Origin: a candidate division TM6 bacterium GW2011_GWF2_43_87
GTDB lineage: Bacteria; Babelota; Babeliae; Babelales; Babelaceae
Length of the DNA: 64,000 nt
Reading direction: 5' to 3'
NCBI GenBank assembly: GCA_001000065.1
Contig: LCGZ01000004.1
Location: forward strand, 1 to 64,000
Shown here: in pieces, positions 37,144-45,856 of the stretch
Numbering within the stretch: position 1 is the stretch's first letter
How the letters are laid out: each line of letters begins with the position of its first letter
Translations under genes and position numbers: made by a program
Notes under the pieces: generated by a model
Told to the model about the DNA's origin: nothing
Databases searched by the model: none
What the model saw: only the letters and a program-made list of their open reading frames with translations

Positions 37144-38211
37144 ATGTCTCTCCAATTTTCTTCTGATTTGAAAAAACCATTTTATCTAGAACGTGCCGAA
37201 GGACCCCTTTTTACAGTCGGGGGGGCTGCGCTTGATATCTATATTCAGTGTCCGATATGGTCTCTGGAGCAGGATGTTAAGTCGTATCTAGTCTTTGAGG
37301 AAGGCGTTAAGGTTGATGTTACCAATCTTCGTTATTCTGTAGGGGGTGGAGCCGCCAATACGGCATATGTGCTGGCGCGCCTGGGTATGCCGGTTTCGAC
37401 TTTTTTTAAGACCGGAATGGACTATGCTGCAGACTTTATTCGTCAGAATTTGGTGCAGAAGGGTATTGATATTTCTCATGCGGTTTCTGACAGGGACGTG
37501 TTTACGGGGACTTCTTTTATTCTGCCTTCTTCAAGTGGAAATCATACGATTTTGGTTTGCAGGGGATCTAATGCGCAGGTGCGTGAGTGTGACTTGCCTT
37601 TAGACGAGTTTAAGAAAAGTAAAGGGGTTTATATAGCGCCACTGGCAGGTAATTTCATGAGCCATCTTCCTCTTATTTCTGAAGCAGTACATGAAGCGGG
37701 TGGTCTTGTTATGCATAATCCAAGCAGAGCTGGAGTGACGGAGTTGTCGGGGCTACTTTTTCGGTCAATACGCTTTATTGATGTATTAATGTTAAATTAT
37801 TCCGAAGTAGAAGAACTTTCTGTTAATTTTCGGAAAAAAAGAAAAGGTTTTTGGCTTAAGCATGTTTGCGAAAGAATTGCATCTTCGGGTCCTCGGGTTG
37901 TGTTGGTTACGGACGGGGCTAAGGGGGTCTATTGTTTTAGCGAAAAGCGACTATGGTATTATCGTGGTGTACCAGAGTCGGGCAGTCGGCCTGTTTGTCG
38001 TACGGTTGGTGCGGGTGATGCTTTTGGAGCTACCTTTTTTGGTGCATTATTAATGGGAAAATCGGTGCACGAGGCTCTTGTTTTTGCATCCATCAACAGC
38101 TTAGCAACGATCTCTCAATTGGAGCCGCATGGTGGGTTGTTTACGATGCACGAATTGAATGATCAAATGAAGGCACTTGATGAGAGTGCGCGGCAAGTTG
38201 TCGAAATTTAA
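37144..38211 (+). CDS. PfkB-family carbohydrate/nucleoside kinase
   Basis: A 355-residue ribokinase-like enzyme. The PfkB N-terminal pattern appears as YSVGGGAANTAYVLARLG (about residue 64-81), and the C-terminal signature RTVGAGDAFGATFFGALLMG carries the anion hole and catalytic Asp. The substrate cannot be read; adenosine, ribose or a sugar phosphate are possible. Its N-terminus is longer than usual. No strong ribosome binding site precedes the ATG. It lies 17-26 bases before tpiA, which suggests a role in sugar metabolism within a plus-strand operon running to mlaF. Confidence 0.85.
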   Translation: MSLQFSSDLKKPFYLERAEGPLFTVGGAALDIYIQCPIWSLEQDVKSYLVFEEGVKVDVTNLRYSVGGGAANTAYVLARLGMPVSTFFKTGMDYAADFIRQNLVQKGIDISHAVSDRDVFTGTSFILPSSSGNHTILVCRGSNAQVRECDLPLDEFKKSKGVYIAPLAGNFMSHLPLISEAVHEAGGLVMHNPSRAGVTELSGLLFRSIRFIDVLMLNYSEVEELSVNFRKKRKGFWLKHVCERIASSGPRVVLVTDGAKGVYCFSEKRLWYYRGVPESGSRPVCRTVGAGDAFGATFFGALLMGKSVHEALVFASINSLATISQLEPHGGLFTMHELNDQMKALDESARQVVEI

Positions 38212-38237
38212 ACCTTGCGAGCAGGGGAATGAGCTTA

Positions 38238-38951
38238 ATGAGTAAAAAATTTTTATATGTAGCAAATTGGAAGTCGTACATCTCTTTTTCTGATGCGGTT
38301 TTGTGGTGCGATCGTTTTGGAAATCAGTTGGAAACGCTTGTATCTAAGGGCGATATTGTTATCTGTCCTGATTTTTTGTCGATAGAGTCTGCTCGAAAAA
38401 AACTTCCACATTCTGTTGCAATTGGAGCTCAAGATTGCTCTGGTTACAACAAAGGAGCCTTTACGGGTGGAGTTTCTGCTGTGTCTCTGAAGGAAGTAGG
38501 GGTGCGCTACTGCATTGTGGGTCACAGTGAGCGACGTCAGTATTGGGGCGAAAGTGTCAAGAATACCGCGGAGAAGGCCCGGGCTTTGTGTGAAATGAAT
38601 ATCACTCCAATTGTATGTGTAGGTGAGGGGTTTAAGAAGGAGCTTTCCTCTTTTTTTGATGAGGCGGGGCCTTCTGTAACTTCTTTTAAATCTTTGGTTG
38701 TTGCTTATGAGCCTGAAGGGGCAATAGGAACCGGTGTTATTCCATCGGAGCAGTCAATTGACAGTGTATGTAAAAAAATTCATGCTATGCTTTTGGCAAA
38801 TGGACGTGCAAGTACGCGAGTTCTTTATGGTGGCAGTGTTAATAGTAAGATTGTGGCTAATCTAAAAAAAGTGGCAACTCTTGACGGCTTTTTGATTGGT
38901 CGAGCAAGTACCGATTTTCAAGAGTTAGAAAAAATTGTAGTATTAGGGTAG
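38238..38951 (+). CDS. tpiA: Triosephosphate isomerase
   Basis: Interconverts dihydroxyacetone phosphate and glyceraldehyde 3-phosphate. The 237-residue protein has ANWKSY with the phosphate-binding Asn and Lys (N10, K12), YCIVGHSERR with the catalytic His, and VVAYEPEGAIGTG with the catalytic Glu. The hinge of loop 6 normally reads PVW after that Glu; here it is PEG, an unusual change. I chose ATG 38238 over 38229 because CAGGGGA is better spaced from it and the family starts at that point. Operon with the PfkB kinase and secG. Confidence 0.95.
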   Translation: MSKKFLYVANWKSYISFSDAVLWCDRFGNQLETLVSKGDIVICPDFLSIESARKKLPHSVAIGAQDCSGYNKGAFTGGVSAVSLKEVGVRYCIVGHSERRQYWGESVKNTAEKARALCEMNITPIVCVGEGFKKELSSFFDEAGPSVTSFKSLVVAYEPEGAIGTGVIPSEQSIDSVCKKIHAMLLANGRASTRVLYGGSVNSKIVANLKKVATLDGFLIGRASTDFQELEKIVVLG

Positions 38952-38979
38952 CAACACTAAAAAGCTAGGGAGAATTATT

Positions 38980-39387
38980 ATGCTTTATGGGTTATTGTTA
39001 ACATTTTTCGTTATTTTGTGTTTCTTGCTTATGGCTTTGATTCTTATTCAAAAGAGCAAGGGTAGTTTGGGACTTGGGAATATAGGCGGCGGTATGCAGA
39101 TGCTCTTTGGAGGATCTGGCGGACAGTCGTTATTCCAGAAAGTTACGTGGGTGTTGGGTGCGCTTTTTATGTTGTCATCTTTGGGTTTAGCTATTTTGAA
39201 ATCGTCTAAGCAGGAAATGCGTTATGCGGGATATCAACCAGCAGCTCCTGTGCGTCAAGGCCCTCAGCCAGTAATTCCTACAGCTCCTGTTCAAGCGACA
39301 CCGCCTGCGACAACTGAGCCTGTAAAAGCGGCTGAGCAACCGGTTCAAGCGGGAGAAAAGGCACCTGAAAAACCATCAAAAAGCTAG
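38980..39387 (+). CDS. secG: Preprotein translocase subunit SecG
   Basis: Accessory subunit of the SecYEG channel. The 135-residue protein has the two membrane helices (LLLTFFVILCFLLMALILIQ and VTWVLGALFMLSSLGLAIL) joined by a Gly-rich loop with GGGMQMLFGGSGGQ, the classic SecG pattern. A Pro/Ala-rich tail of about 50 residues follows and is probably disordered. The start follows AGGGAGAATTATT. It sits 28 bases after tpiA, an association seen in many bacteria. Confidence 0.92.
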   Translation: MLYGLLLTFFVILCFLLMALILIQKSKGSLGLGNIGGGMQMLFGGSGGQSLFQKVTWVLGALFMLSSLGLAILKSSKQEMRYAGYQPAAPVRQGPQPVIPTAPVQATPPATTEPVKAAEQPVQAGEKAPEKPSKS

Positions 39388-39393
39388 ACTCTA

Positions 39394-40182
39394 ATGATAA
39401 TTTCGTTTCTTGACAACGTTGGTAAAGGAACGCTAATTTTTTGTGACCGCGCAGGTCGGTTTATCATTTTTTTGGGAAGGATAGTTAAGACGTTATTTAC
39501 AACACGGCTTAAATATCGGCAATTGTTGTTGCAGATGGAAGCGGTTGGGGTAGACTCTCTTTTAATTGTATTCTTAACAGGGTCATCCACAGGTTTGGCA
39601 TTTGCACTTCAAAGCTATATTGGTTTTAGCAAGGTAGGCACCGAGGAGTTTATTGGACTTGTAGTTACCTTGGGCATGACTCGTGAGCTAGGGCCTGTTT
39701 TAACGGGACTTATGGTTACGGGACGTTGCGGCTCTTCGATGGCGGCTGAGCTTGGAACCATGCGCATTACCGAACAAATTGATGCTCTTCAGACGCTGTG
39801 TATAGATCCGTTCCAATATTTAGTAGTCCCTCGTGTTTTAGCAAGCACCATTATTATGCCGTTCCTTACGATTATATCTATGATTTGCGGTATTATTGGT
39901 GGGTACCTTTTGTGTGTTTATTCTCTAGGCTTGAATGCTGAGACCTATATGCGTGTGATCATTGAGCGAGTTGAGCTTTCTGACGTTACTGGTGGTTTGA
40001 TAAAGGCGGCTTTTTTTGGTCTCTTTTTGTCATGGGTAGGAACGTATCAGGGGTACTATACGAGCGGTGGAGCGCAGGGTGTTGGTCGGGCAACCACTTC
40101 TAGTGTAGTTATGGGGTCTATTATAATTTTAATTGGAAACTACTTTTTAACGTCGTGGCTTTTTCAGTCGGGAATAGCATGA
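39394..40182 (+). CDS. mlaE: MlaE/YrbE-type lipid ABC transporter permease
   Basis: Inner-membrane permease of the Mla-type phospholipid transporter. The 262-residue protein has five to six membrane helices and the family hallmarks VGTEEFIGLVVTLGMTRELG, LTGLMVTGRCGSSMAAELGT and MRITEQIDALQTL. Its stop overlaps the mlaF start as ATGA, so the two are translationally coupled. It begins 7 bases after secG without a clear ribosome binding site. The MlaD-type substrate-binding partner is not in the window. Confidence 0.94.
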   Translation: MIISFLDNVGKGTLIFCDRAGRFIIFLGRIVKTLFTTRLKYRQLLLQMEAVGVDSLLIVFLTGSSTGLAFALQSYIGFSKVGTEEFIGLVVTLGMTRELGPVLTGLMVTGRCGSSMAAELGTMRITEQIDALQTLCIDPFQYLVVPRVLASTIIMPFLTIISMICGIIGGYLLCVYSLGLNAETYMRVIIERVELSDVTGGLIKAAFFGLFLSWVGTYQGYYTSGGAQGVGRATTSSVVMGSIIILIGNYFLTSWLFQSGIA

Positions 40183-40946
40183 TCCAACTCGTGGAAGTGC
40201 GGAAAAGATTTGGTGATAATCAGCGATGGGTGACGGACGGCATTAACTTGACGATCCCCTCAGGGCAGATGACCTGTATTATTGGTCAGTCTGGAGAGGG
40301 TAAGTCGGTGTTGCTTAAGCAGATTATTGGGTTGATAAAGCCTACATCGGGCTCTGTTACTATTGATGGCGAAGAGATAACCACAATGTCTGACGCAGAC
40401 CTGCAAAGATTGTTTAAAAAATGTGGATATGTTTTCCAATTTGCCGCGCTGTTAGATTCGCTAAATGTTCTTGAAAATGTCGGATTAAGCCTTCTTGAAA
40501 AGGGGGCGTCTATAGAGGACATTCTGCCTATTGTTAAAGAAAAATTAGCATTGGTAAACCTAAAGCCTGAGATACTTTACAAGTATCCGTCAGAACTTTC
40601 TGGTGGGATGAAAAAGCGTGTAGGGTTAGCTCGAACGCTTATTTCTAATCCTACGATTATTTTGTATGATGAGCCAACTACTGGGCTTGATCCTATTACT
40701 GCTCGGATTGTGCATGAATTGATGTATGACATGCAGAAGCAATTTAATATTACGTCGGTTATTATTTCGCATGATGTTGAAATATTTAAATATGTTGATA
40801 ATGTCGCTCTTTTGCATAAGGGAAAGATTCGATTTTTTGGACCAGCAAAGACTATTTGGGAGTCGACTAATCCGTACATCTATCAGTTTATTCGTGGCTT
40901 GCCAGAGGGTCCTATAAAAATGGCTGACTATACGCATAAAGAGTAG
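40179..40946 (+). CDS. mlaF: MlaF-type lipid ABC transporter ATPase
   Basis: Energises the MlaE permease. The 255-residue ATPase has Walker A GQSGEGKS, the Q-loop YVFQFAALLDSL, the signature LSGGMKKRVGLAR, Walker B TIILYDEPTTGLDP and the switch ISHD. I took the ATG at 40179 that overlaps the mlaE stop rather than 40155 inside mlaE. The C-terminus RGLPEGPIKM resembles the MlaF tail used in regulation. Confidence 0.95.
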   Translation: MIQLVEVRKRFGDNQRWVTDGINLTIPSGQMTCIIGQSGEGKSVLLKQIIGLIKPTSGSVTIDGEEITTMSDADLQRLFKKCGYVFQFAALLDSLNVLENVGLSLLEKGASIEDILPIVKEKLALVNLKPEILYKYPSELSGGMKKRVGLARTLISNPTIILYDEPTTGLDPITARIVHELMYDMQKQFNITSVIISHDVEIFKYVDNVALLHKGKIRFFGPAKTIWESTNPYIYQFIRGLPEGPIKMADYTHKE

Positions 40947-40971
40947 GGATTGCGGGAGGATGTGAAAGATT

Positions 40972-41976
40972 ATGGAAGTTGGAACTACGGTAGCAGCTCA
41001 AAAGGCAGCCGCTTTAAAAGAAAAAATTTATGAATCTAGTGCACGATTTCAGCAGATACGGTCTGAGATTAAGCGTGTAATAATCGGTCATGAAGAAACC
41101 ATAGACTTGATCCTTGTAGCGCTTTTGTGTGATGGTCACATTCTTTTAGAGGGTTTGCCTGGAGTTGCCAAGACTACACTGGCAAAAACAGTGGCTGAGA
41201 TTTTGGGATTGCAGTTTAAGCGAATTCAGTTTACCCCAGATCTGCTTCCGTCGGACTTAATTGGAACTATGGTTTATAACCAAAAGACCGGTGATTTTGA
41301 AGTTCGAAAAGGGCCTATTTTTGCACACATCGTTTTAGCGGATGAAATAAATCGCGCTCCTGCCAAGGTTCAGTCGGCTCTTTTGGAATCTATGCAGGAG
41401 CAGCAGATAACTATAGGGCTTGAAACCTATCATCTTGAAAAACCTTTTCTAGTATTTGCAACTCAAAATCCGATAGAGCAAGAAGGTACCTATAACCTTC
41501 CCGAGGCGCAGATCGATCGGTTTATTTTTAAGCTGGTTATGGGATATCCAACCTATGAACAGGAGAAGTTGTTGCTTTCTGGTTGGTATCTTGATAAAAA
41601 GGTTCATCAGGTCTTGAATAAAGACGAGTTGTTGCAGACCAAACAGCTTGCTGAGGCGGTTTATGTCGATGAATTAATTATTGACTACCTAGCGCGTTTG
41701 GTTGATGCAACACGTCATCCGGAGCGCTACGGTTTTCATGATTTCGTTCGTTTTATTCAGCATGGTGCATCGCCCCGTGCAACATTGTCTCTTTTTTATT
41801 CATCCCGTGCTCATGCATTCTTGCAACGTCGTTATTTTGTGATCCCGGATGATGTTAAGGCTGTTGCAACCGCGGTCCTGAGACATAGAATAAAAGTGAC
41901 TTTTGAGGCGGAAGCTGAGGGCTTTTCGGTGGAAAGAATTATATCGGCCATTCTTTCGGGAGTTTCAACTCCATGA
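40972..41976 (+). CDS. MoxR-family AAA+ ATPase
   Basis: A 334-residue AAA+ chaperone of the MoxR family: Walker [16 protein letters not shown] (residues about 60-74), [17 protein letters not shown], Walker [21 protein letters not shown], sensor 1 [19 protein letters not shown] and the lid region [14 protein letters not shown]. MoxR proteins usually assemble or activate partner complexes together with VWA-domain or DUF58 proteins, but no such partner follows here; the next gene is gspC. Its client may be the secretion system. The start follows GGGAGGATGTG. Confidence 0.94.
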   Translation: MEVGTTVAAQKAAALKEKIYESSARFQQIRSEIKRVIIGHEETIDLILVALLCDGHILLEGLPGVAKTTLAKTVAEILGLQFKRIQFTPDLLPSDLIGTMVYNQKTGDFEVRKGPIFAHIVLADEINRAPAKVQSALLESMQEQQITIGLETYHLEKPFLVFATQNPIEQEGTYNLPEAQIDRFIFKLVMGYPTYEQEKLLLSGWYLDKKVHQVLNKDELLQTKQLAEAVYVDELIIDYLARLVDATRHPERYGFHDFVRFIQHGASPRATLSLFYSSRAHAFLQRRYFVIPDDVKAVATAVLRHRIKVTFEAEAEGFSVERIISAILSGVSTP

Positions 41977-42055
41977 TACAGAAGCTTGACAAAAGGCTTT
42001 CAAAACGCAAGTATGGTAGAAAAATTCTCATGCTTACAAGTGAGGGAAAAGATTC

Positions 42056-43261
42056 ATGACGAGTCCCTTGTGGATATTGAACGGCGCGTTGACTCTCATG
42101 TATGCTATTTCTGTTCCTCTTATGGTGGTTATGAGGACAGAGGTTCCAGTTCGAGCTTCTTTGGTGTCGCGTACATCTCCATCACGTCCTGACGTGGATA
42201 TTTCGAAGATAAATCCAGCTCTCATTTATGAGAACGACCTTTTTGATACTTTTGTTAAGGTTGAGATTGCTGCCCCTAAAGAGAAGCCTCATGATGAAAT
42301 TGTCATTCCAGTTCCTCCAAAAATAGAGGATGTGCCTTCCGTTAAACCTCGTGAGACGGAATTTTTGCCGCCTTTGCAGATAAAACTTAAGGGCGTTCTC
42401 CTAAACTCTAACTCTCAATTTAGCCGTGCGGTAATTGCCAATGCAAAGACAAAAGCTGAAGGGCTTTATAAATTGGGCGATGTGATTGAAGATGCGACGC
42501 TTATTCATATCAGCAAGGTAAAAGTGACGTTTGTTCGTTCTAATGGGCAGCAAGAGGTTCTATTCTTAAACGAAGATGTGGCGCAAGCTGACCCTATTTA
42601 CGAAGGCGACAGAGTGTGGGCGTCTATGATTAGTCAGGTAAATGAGTCGACCTATCGCATAGATACGCGTCTTTTCAAGAAGAAGATACAGAGTGTTGCA
42701 CAAATCTTTGAGCTTTTAGACTTTACAACGGCCTTTGACAAAGGTAAGAGCATCGGTGGACGTATTGGCAGATTTGCCAAGGGTTCTTTTGGCAGTTTGA
42801 TGGGTCTTGAGCACGGAGACATTGTTGTTGCAGTAAATGGCAGCCCAACCACAACTCCTGCTGATCGTGTTAAAATTTATCATGCGATTAAAGATGCCGG
42901 CAATAATCAAACCATAAAGGTTTCCGTTTTACGGTCTGGCTCACCTATTGAGCTGACTTATATAACACATCAAATGGTTGATGATGAGGATGATGATCTG
43001 GAGGAAGAAGAGCAAGAAAGCCTAAAGCGTTTGCCTGCTGGAAGCTCCGTAAAGGGTACCGGCTTAGCGGCACGTGCCCCTAGGGGTCAAGGTGGTAGTG
43101 AAAAATCTGAACCTTCTACACAGATGCCGATTCCCACAGCCAATAAAAAGTTTAGAACACTTGCGTCTGAACCAGCAGGAGATCTGACGCGGATGGTTAG
43201 GAAAAAAGATAAGCAGGCTATGCTAGATTTCGGGGGGCGAAATGCCTCTTTACAGCGATAG
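42056..43261 (+). CDS. gspC: GspC-like type II secretion protein with PDZ domain
   Basis: A 401-residue inner-membrane protein. One N-terminal membrane helix (LNGALTLMYAISVPLMVVM), a linker, then the homology region (PLQIKLKGVLLNSNSQFSRA to about residue 180) that contacts the secretin, and a PDZ domain (about 230-305: LMGLEHGDIVVAVNGSPTTT). An acidic run (DDEDDDLEEEEQE) and a low-complexity tail follow. GspC links the inner-membrane platform to the outer-membrane secretin and may select substrates. It heads the cluster gspC-secretin-gspL-gspM-secretin, 6 bases before the next gene. Confidence 0.82.
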   Translation: MTSPLWILNGALTLMYAISVPLMVVMRTEVPVRASLVSRTSPSRPDVDISKINPALIYENDLFDTFVKVEIAAPKEKPHDEIVIPVPPKIEDVPSVKPRETEFLPPLQIKLKGVLLNSNSQFSRAVIANAKTKAEGLYKLGDVIEDATLIHISKVKVTFVRSNGQQEVLFLNEDVAQADPIYEGDRVWASMISQVNESTYRIDTRLFKKKIQSVAQIFELLDFTTAFDKGKSIGGRIGRFAKGSFGSLMGLEHGDIVVAVNGSPTTTPADRVKIYHAIKDAGNNQTIKVSVLRSGSPIELTYITHQMVDDEDDDLEEEEQESLKRLPAGSSVKGTGLAARAPRGQGGSEKSEPSTQMPIPTANKKFRTLASEPAGDLTRMVRKKDKQAMLDFGGRNASLQR

Positions 43262-43267
43262 AGTCCC

Positions 43268-45856
43268 ATGAAAAAAGAAAGAATAATTAAACCGTTTGCT
43301 TTGGTTGTATGCGGGTTGGTGGTCTGTTCTATTAATGCAGATGATCAGATTTCTGCTGCTCAGAAGGCTGCAGCTCCAACTCCTAAAGTTGCTGCTAAGC
43401 CGATAGTTGCTCCTGCAGAGTCTAAAACACCAGCACAACCTGCTAAAAAATCCGCTGCGTCCGCTACACCTGCAGAGTCTAAAGAGTCTGTAGTGCCTAG
43501 TTCGCCTTTTAAATCAGTGGCGGTGGATCTTCCGTCAGTTCCCGTTGTGCCCAAGCCTCCAGCTATACCCGCCGAGCTTCCTGCACCTATAGTACCTAAA
43601 TTCGTTGATGAAGCCGCCGTTGTTGAGGTTGAGGAAGCGGGGGAGGTTAGTCCAATCTTGTCTCCAAATGCAGCACGTCTGGTTGGTAGACATGAATCTA
43701 AGGAGGCGTCTGCCCCATCTCCAATTCCTGCAGAACTTACGCCGTGGGAAAATGGGGACAAGGATGAGCTTATAGAGTTTAACTTTGAGGATGCGGAGCT
43801 TTCAACGGTTATATCCTATATGGAAGAGCGGTTTGGATTGAGCTTTATCCTCGATTCTGTTCTTACTCCACTTCCGCAAATGGGTAAAACCGTAGCGGGA
43901 GTAAAATTATCGTTTAAAACCAATAAGCCGTTGCCTAAAAAAGAGGCGTGGTTTTTGTTTCTTACATTTTTGGATATGGCCGGCATGGCGGTTGTTCCTG
44001 GACCTACCGAAAAAGTGTGGCGTATAGCGAGCACAGATGGTAAGTCTCCTCTGTCAGCTCTTAAAGAGCGGGTGCCGACGTTGATTGGGGTAAATCCTGC
44101 ATTTATTCCGGATGACAGTGCTCTTATTCGTTATGTGTACTTTGCGCGCAATACAAGCCTTGATATGGTAAAAAATTTGCTTGATGCCATGAAAAGCCAG
44201 ATATCTCCGCAGCTTATTATTTTTACGGATATTAGAGCCATAGTGATTACCGATAAAGCTGCAAATATTAAGGCGATGCTTGAGGTAATCGCGGAGCTTG
44301 ACAAGGCTAGTGAGCCAGAAACCATATCTATTGTGAGATTGCAGCATACCGATGCTACCTCCATAGCAGATTTTTATAAGAATTTGGTAAAGGACGATGA
44401 GCAGGGATCTCAAGGGTTAGCCTCACGCCTTGCAGGTGGACGTCGGCAGACGCTTTCCTATTTCCCCGTAGGGATTCGTGTTATTCCAGAACCGCGCACG
44501 AATACTCTTATTTTGTTGGGAACAAGTGAGGGTGTTGCAAAGGTTGAGGAGTTTATTGTCAGCAACCTTGATAAACAGACGACATTAACGCACAAGTTTA
44601 CTAAAGTTATTCCTCTAAAGCATATTCAGGCCGATGCCGCTGCAGAAATTATTAGAAAAGTTGCAGCATTTAAGGCAAGTACGCCTGCGGCTGGTGGGGT
44701 TAGGGATGGAGATAAATATTTTAAGCCTTTAAGCGTTGAGGCCGAAAAGACGGGTAATCGTCTTATTATTACAGGCGATTATGAAGATTATTTGAAGATT
44801 AATGAAATCATTACCAAGATAGACGTTGAGCAAGATCAAGTTGCGTTGCAGATATTTATCGTAAACATAGACTTGACCGATCTAAGAGAGATAGGGACAC
44901 AGCTTCGCAATAAGATTCCTGGTATTTCAGGGTTAATTGGAAACAATACGAGTTTCCAGACTTCAGGTCTTGGGTTTAATCAACCCGTTATTGAGAATAC
45001 TGCTGGAACCGGCGCGTATCGTCTGTTGGGTGATCTTGTGAATTTAGCAACAAATGCTGCGGTAGGGGCTACGTATATGACTATGGGCAGCGATTCCTAT
45101 GGCATATGGGGTATGTTGAGATTGCTTGAAGAACATTCGAATTCGAACATTGTCCAGAGTCCATTTGTTCTAACTACTAATAACTATCCTGCCAAGATTT
45201 CTGATGGTTCTATTCGTCGCGTTACATCGGCTACTACGGTTAGTGCTGCACCTACTCAGACAAGTTATATTGATATGAATGCAGATTTAAAACTTGAAAT
45301 AACCCCACGCATTAGTTATGAGGGGTACGTGACGCTGGATATCTATGTTTCTGATTGTCAGTTTACCGAGGCGTCTGATCCAACCAGTGGAAACCGGATA
45401 ACTAAGGAGATTCGAACATCCTTGATTTTGGCAGATAAAGAAACGGTGATATTGGGTGGTATCCTTCGCAACAAGACAGAAAATAATGAAATACTGGGTT
45501 CTCCATTTTCAAGAATCCCAATTATTGGGTGGTTGTTAGGCAAGAATAGAAAGCGCAACAAGGAGCAGTCGAGTATCTTTGTCTTTATAACGCCTGAGGT
45601 GATCCCAGCGCATTCAAGTGATGCTGCACGGAAGTTTACCGAAGAGAAGTTTAACGATATTACTAAGACATTGGAGGTATCGCGTGAGCCTTACCAGTTG
45701 AAAGACCCTATAAACAAGTGGTATTTCAGGGATGGGTATGATCAGGCTGATGGGGTCGATTCTTTTATGGAAAAAGAGGCCGCCTATATTTATCCAAGTC
45801 AGAAGCAGCTTCGCGAACCTACTCGTCCAGCAAATTCATTGAGTACTTACTTATGA
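43268..45856 (+). CDS. gspD: Secretin (GspD/PilQ type), first copy
   Basis: An 862-residue outer-membrane secretin. It has a signal segment (FALVVCGLVVCSINA), a long Ala/Pro/Lys-rich linker to about residue 150, an N0 domain (LIEFNFEDAELSTVISYMEE), several N-type domains (for example TISIVRLQHTDATSIADFYK) and the secretin domain with VALQIFIVNIDLTDL, VQSPFVLTTNNYPAKISDG and VILGGILRNKTENNEILGSP, ending FVFITPEVI. A C-terminal extension of about 75 residues includes a KDPINKWYF motif shared in form with the second secretin. It should make the gate through which folded proteins or pili pass. The stop overlaps the next start. Confidence 0.9.
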   Translation: MKKERIIKPFALVVCGLVVCSINADDQISAAQKAAAPTPKVAAKPIVAPAESKTPAQPAKKSAASATPAESKESVVPSSPFKSVAVDLPSVPVVPKPPAIPAELPAPIVPKFVDEAAVVEVEEAGEVSPILSPNAARLVGRHESKEASAPSPIPAELTPWENGDKDELIEFNFEDAELSTVISYMEERFGLSFILDSVLTPLPQMGKTVAGVKLSFKTNKPLPKKEAWFLFLTFLDMAGMAVVPGPTEKVWRIASTDGKSPLSALKERVPTLIGVNPAFIPDDSALIRYVYFARNTSLDMVKNLLDAMKSQISPQLIIFTDIRAIVITDKAANIKAMLEVIAELDKASEPETISIVRLQHTDATSIADFYKNLVKDDEQGSQGLASRLAGGRRQTLSYFPVGIRVIPEPRTNTLILLGTSEGVAKVEEFIVSNLDKQTTLTHKFTKVIPLKHIQADAAAEIIRKVAAFKASTPAAGGVRDGDKYFKPLSVEAEKTGNRLIITGDYEDYLKINEIITKIDVEQDQVALQIFIVNIDLTDLREIGTQLRNKIPGISGLIGNNTSFQTSGLGFNQPVIENTAGTGAYRLLGDLVNLATNAAVGATYMTMGSDSYGIWGMLRLLEEHSNSNIVQSPFVLTTNNYPAKISDGSIRRVTSATTVSAAPTQTSYIDMNADLKLEITPRISYEGYVTLDIYVSDCQFTEASDPTSGNRITKEIRTSLILADKETVILGGILRNKTENNEILGSPFSRIPIIGWLLGKNRKRNKEQSSIFVFITPEVIPAHSSDAARKFTEEKFNDITKTLEVSREPYQLKDPINKWYFRDGYDQADGVDSFMEKEAAYIYPSQKQLREPTRPANSLSTYL

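Noticed and set aside
41973-42020. A mini-gene overlapping the moxR stop as ATGA
   Set aside because: It reads only 15 codons before a stop and does not reach gspC; coupling alone is not evidence of a gene.
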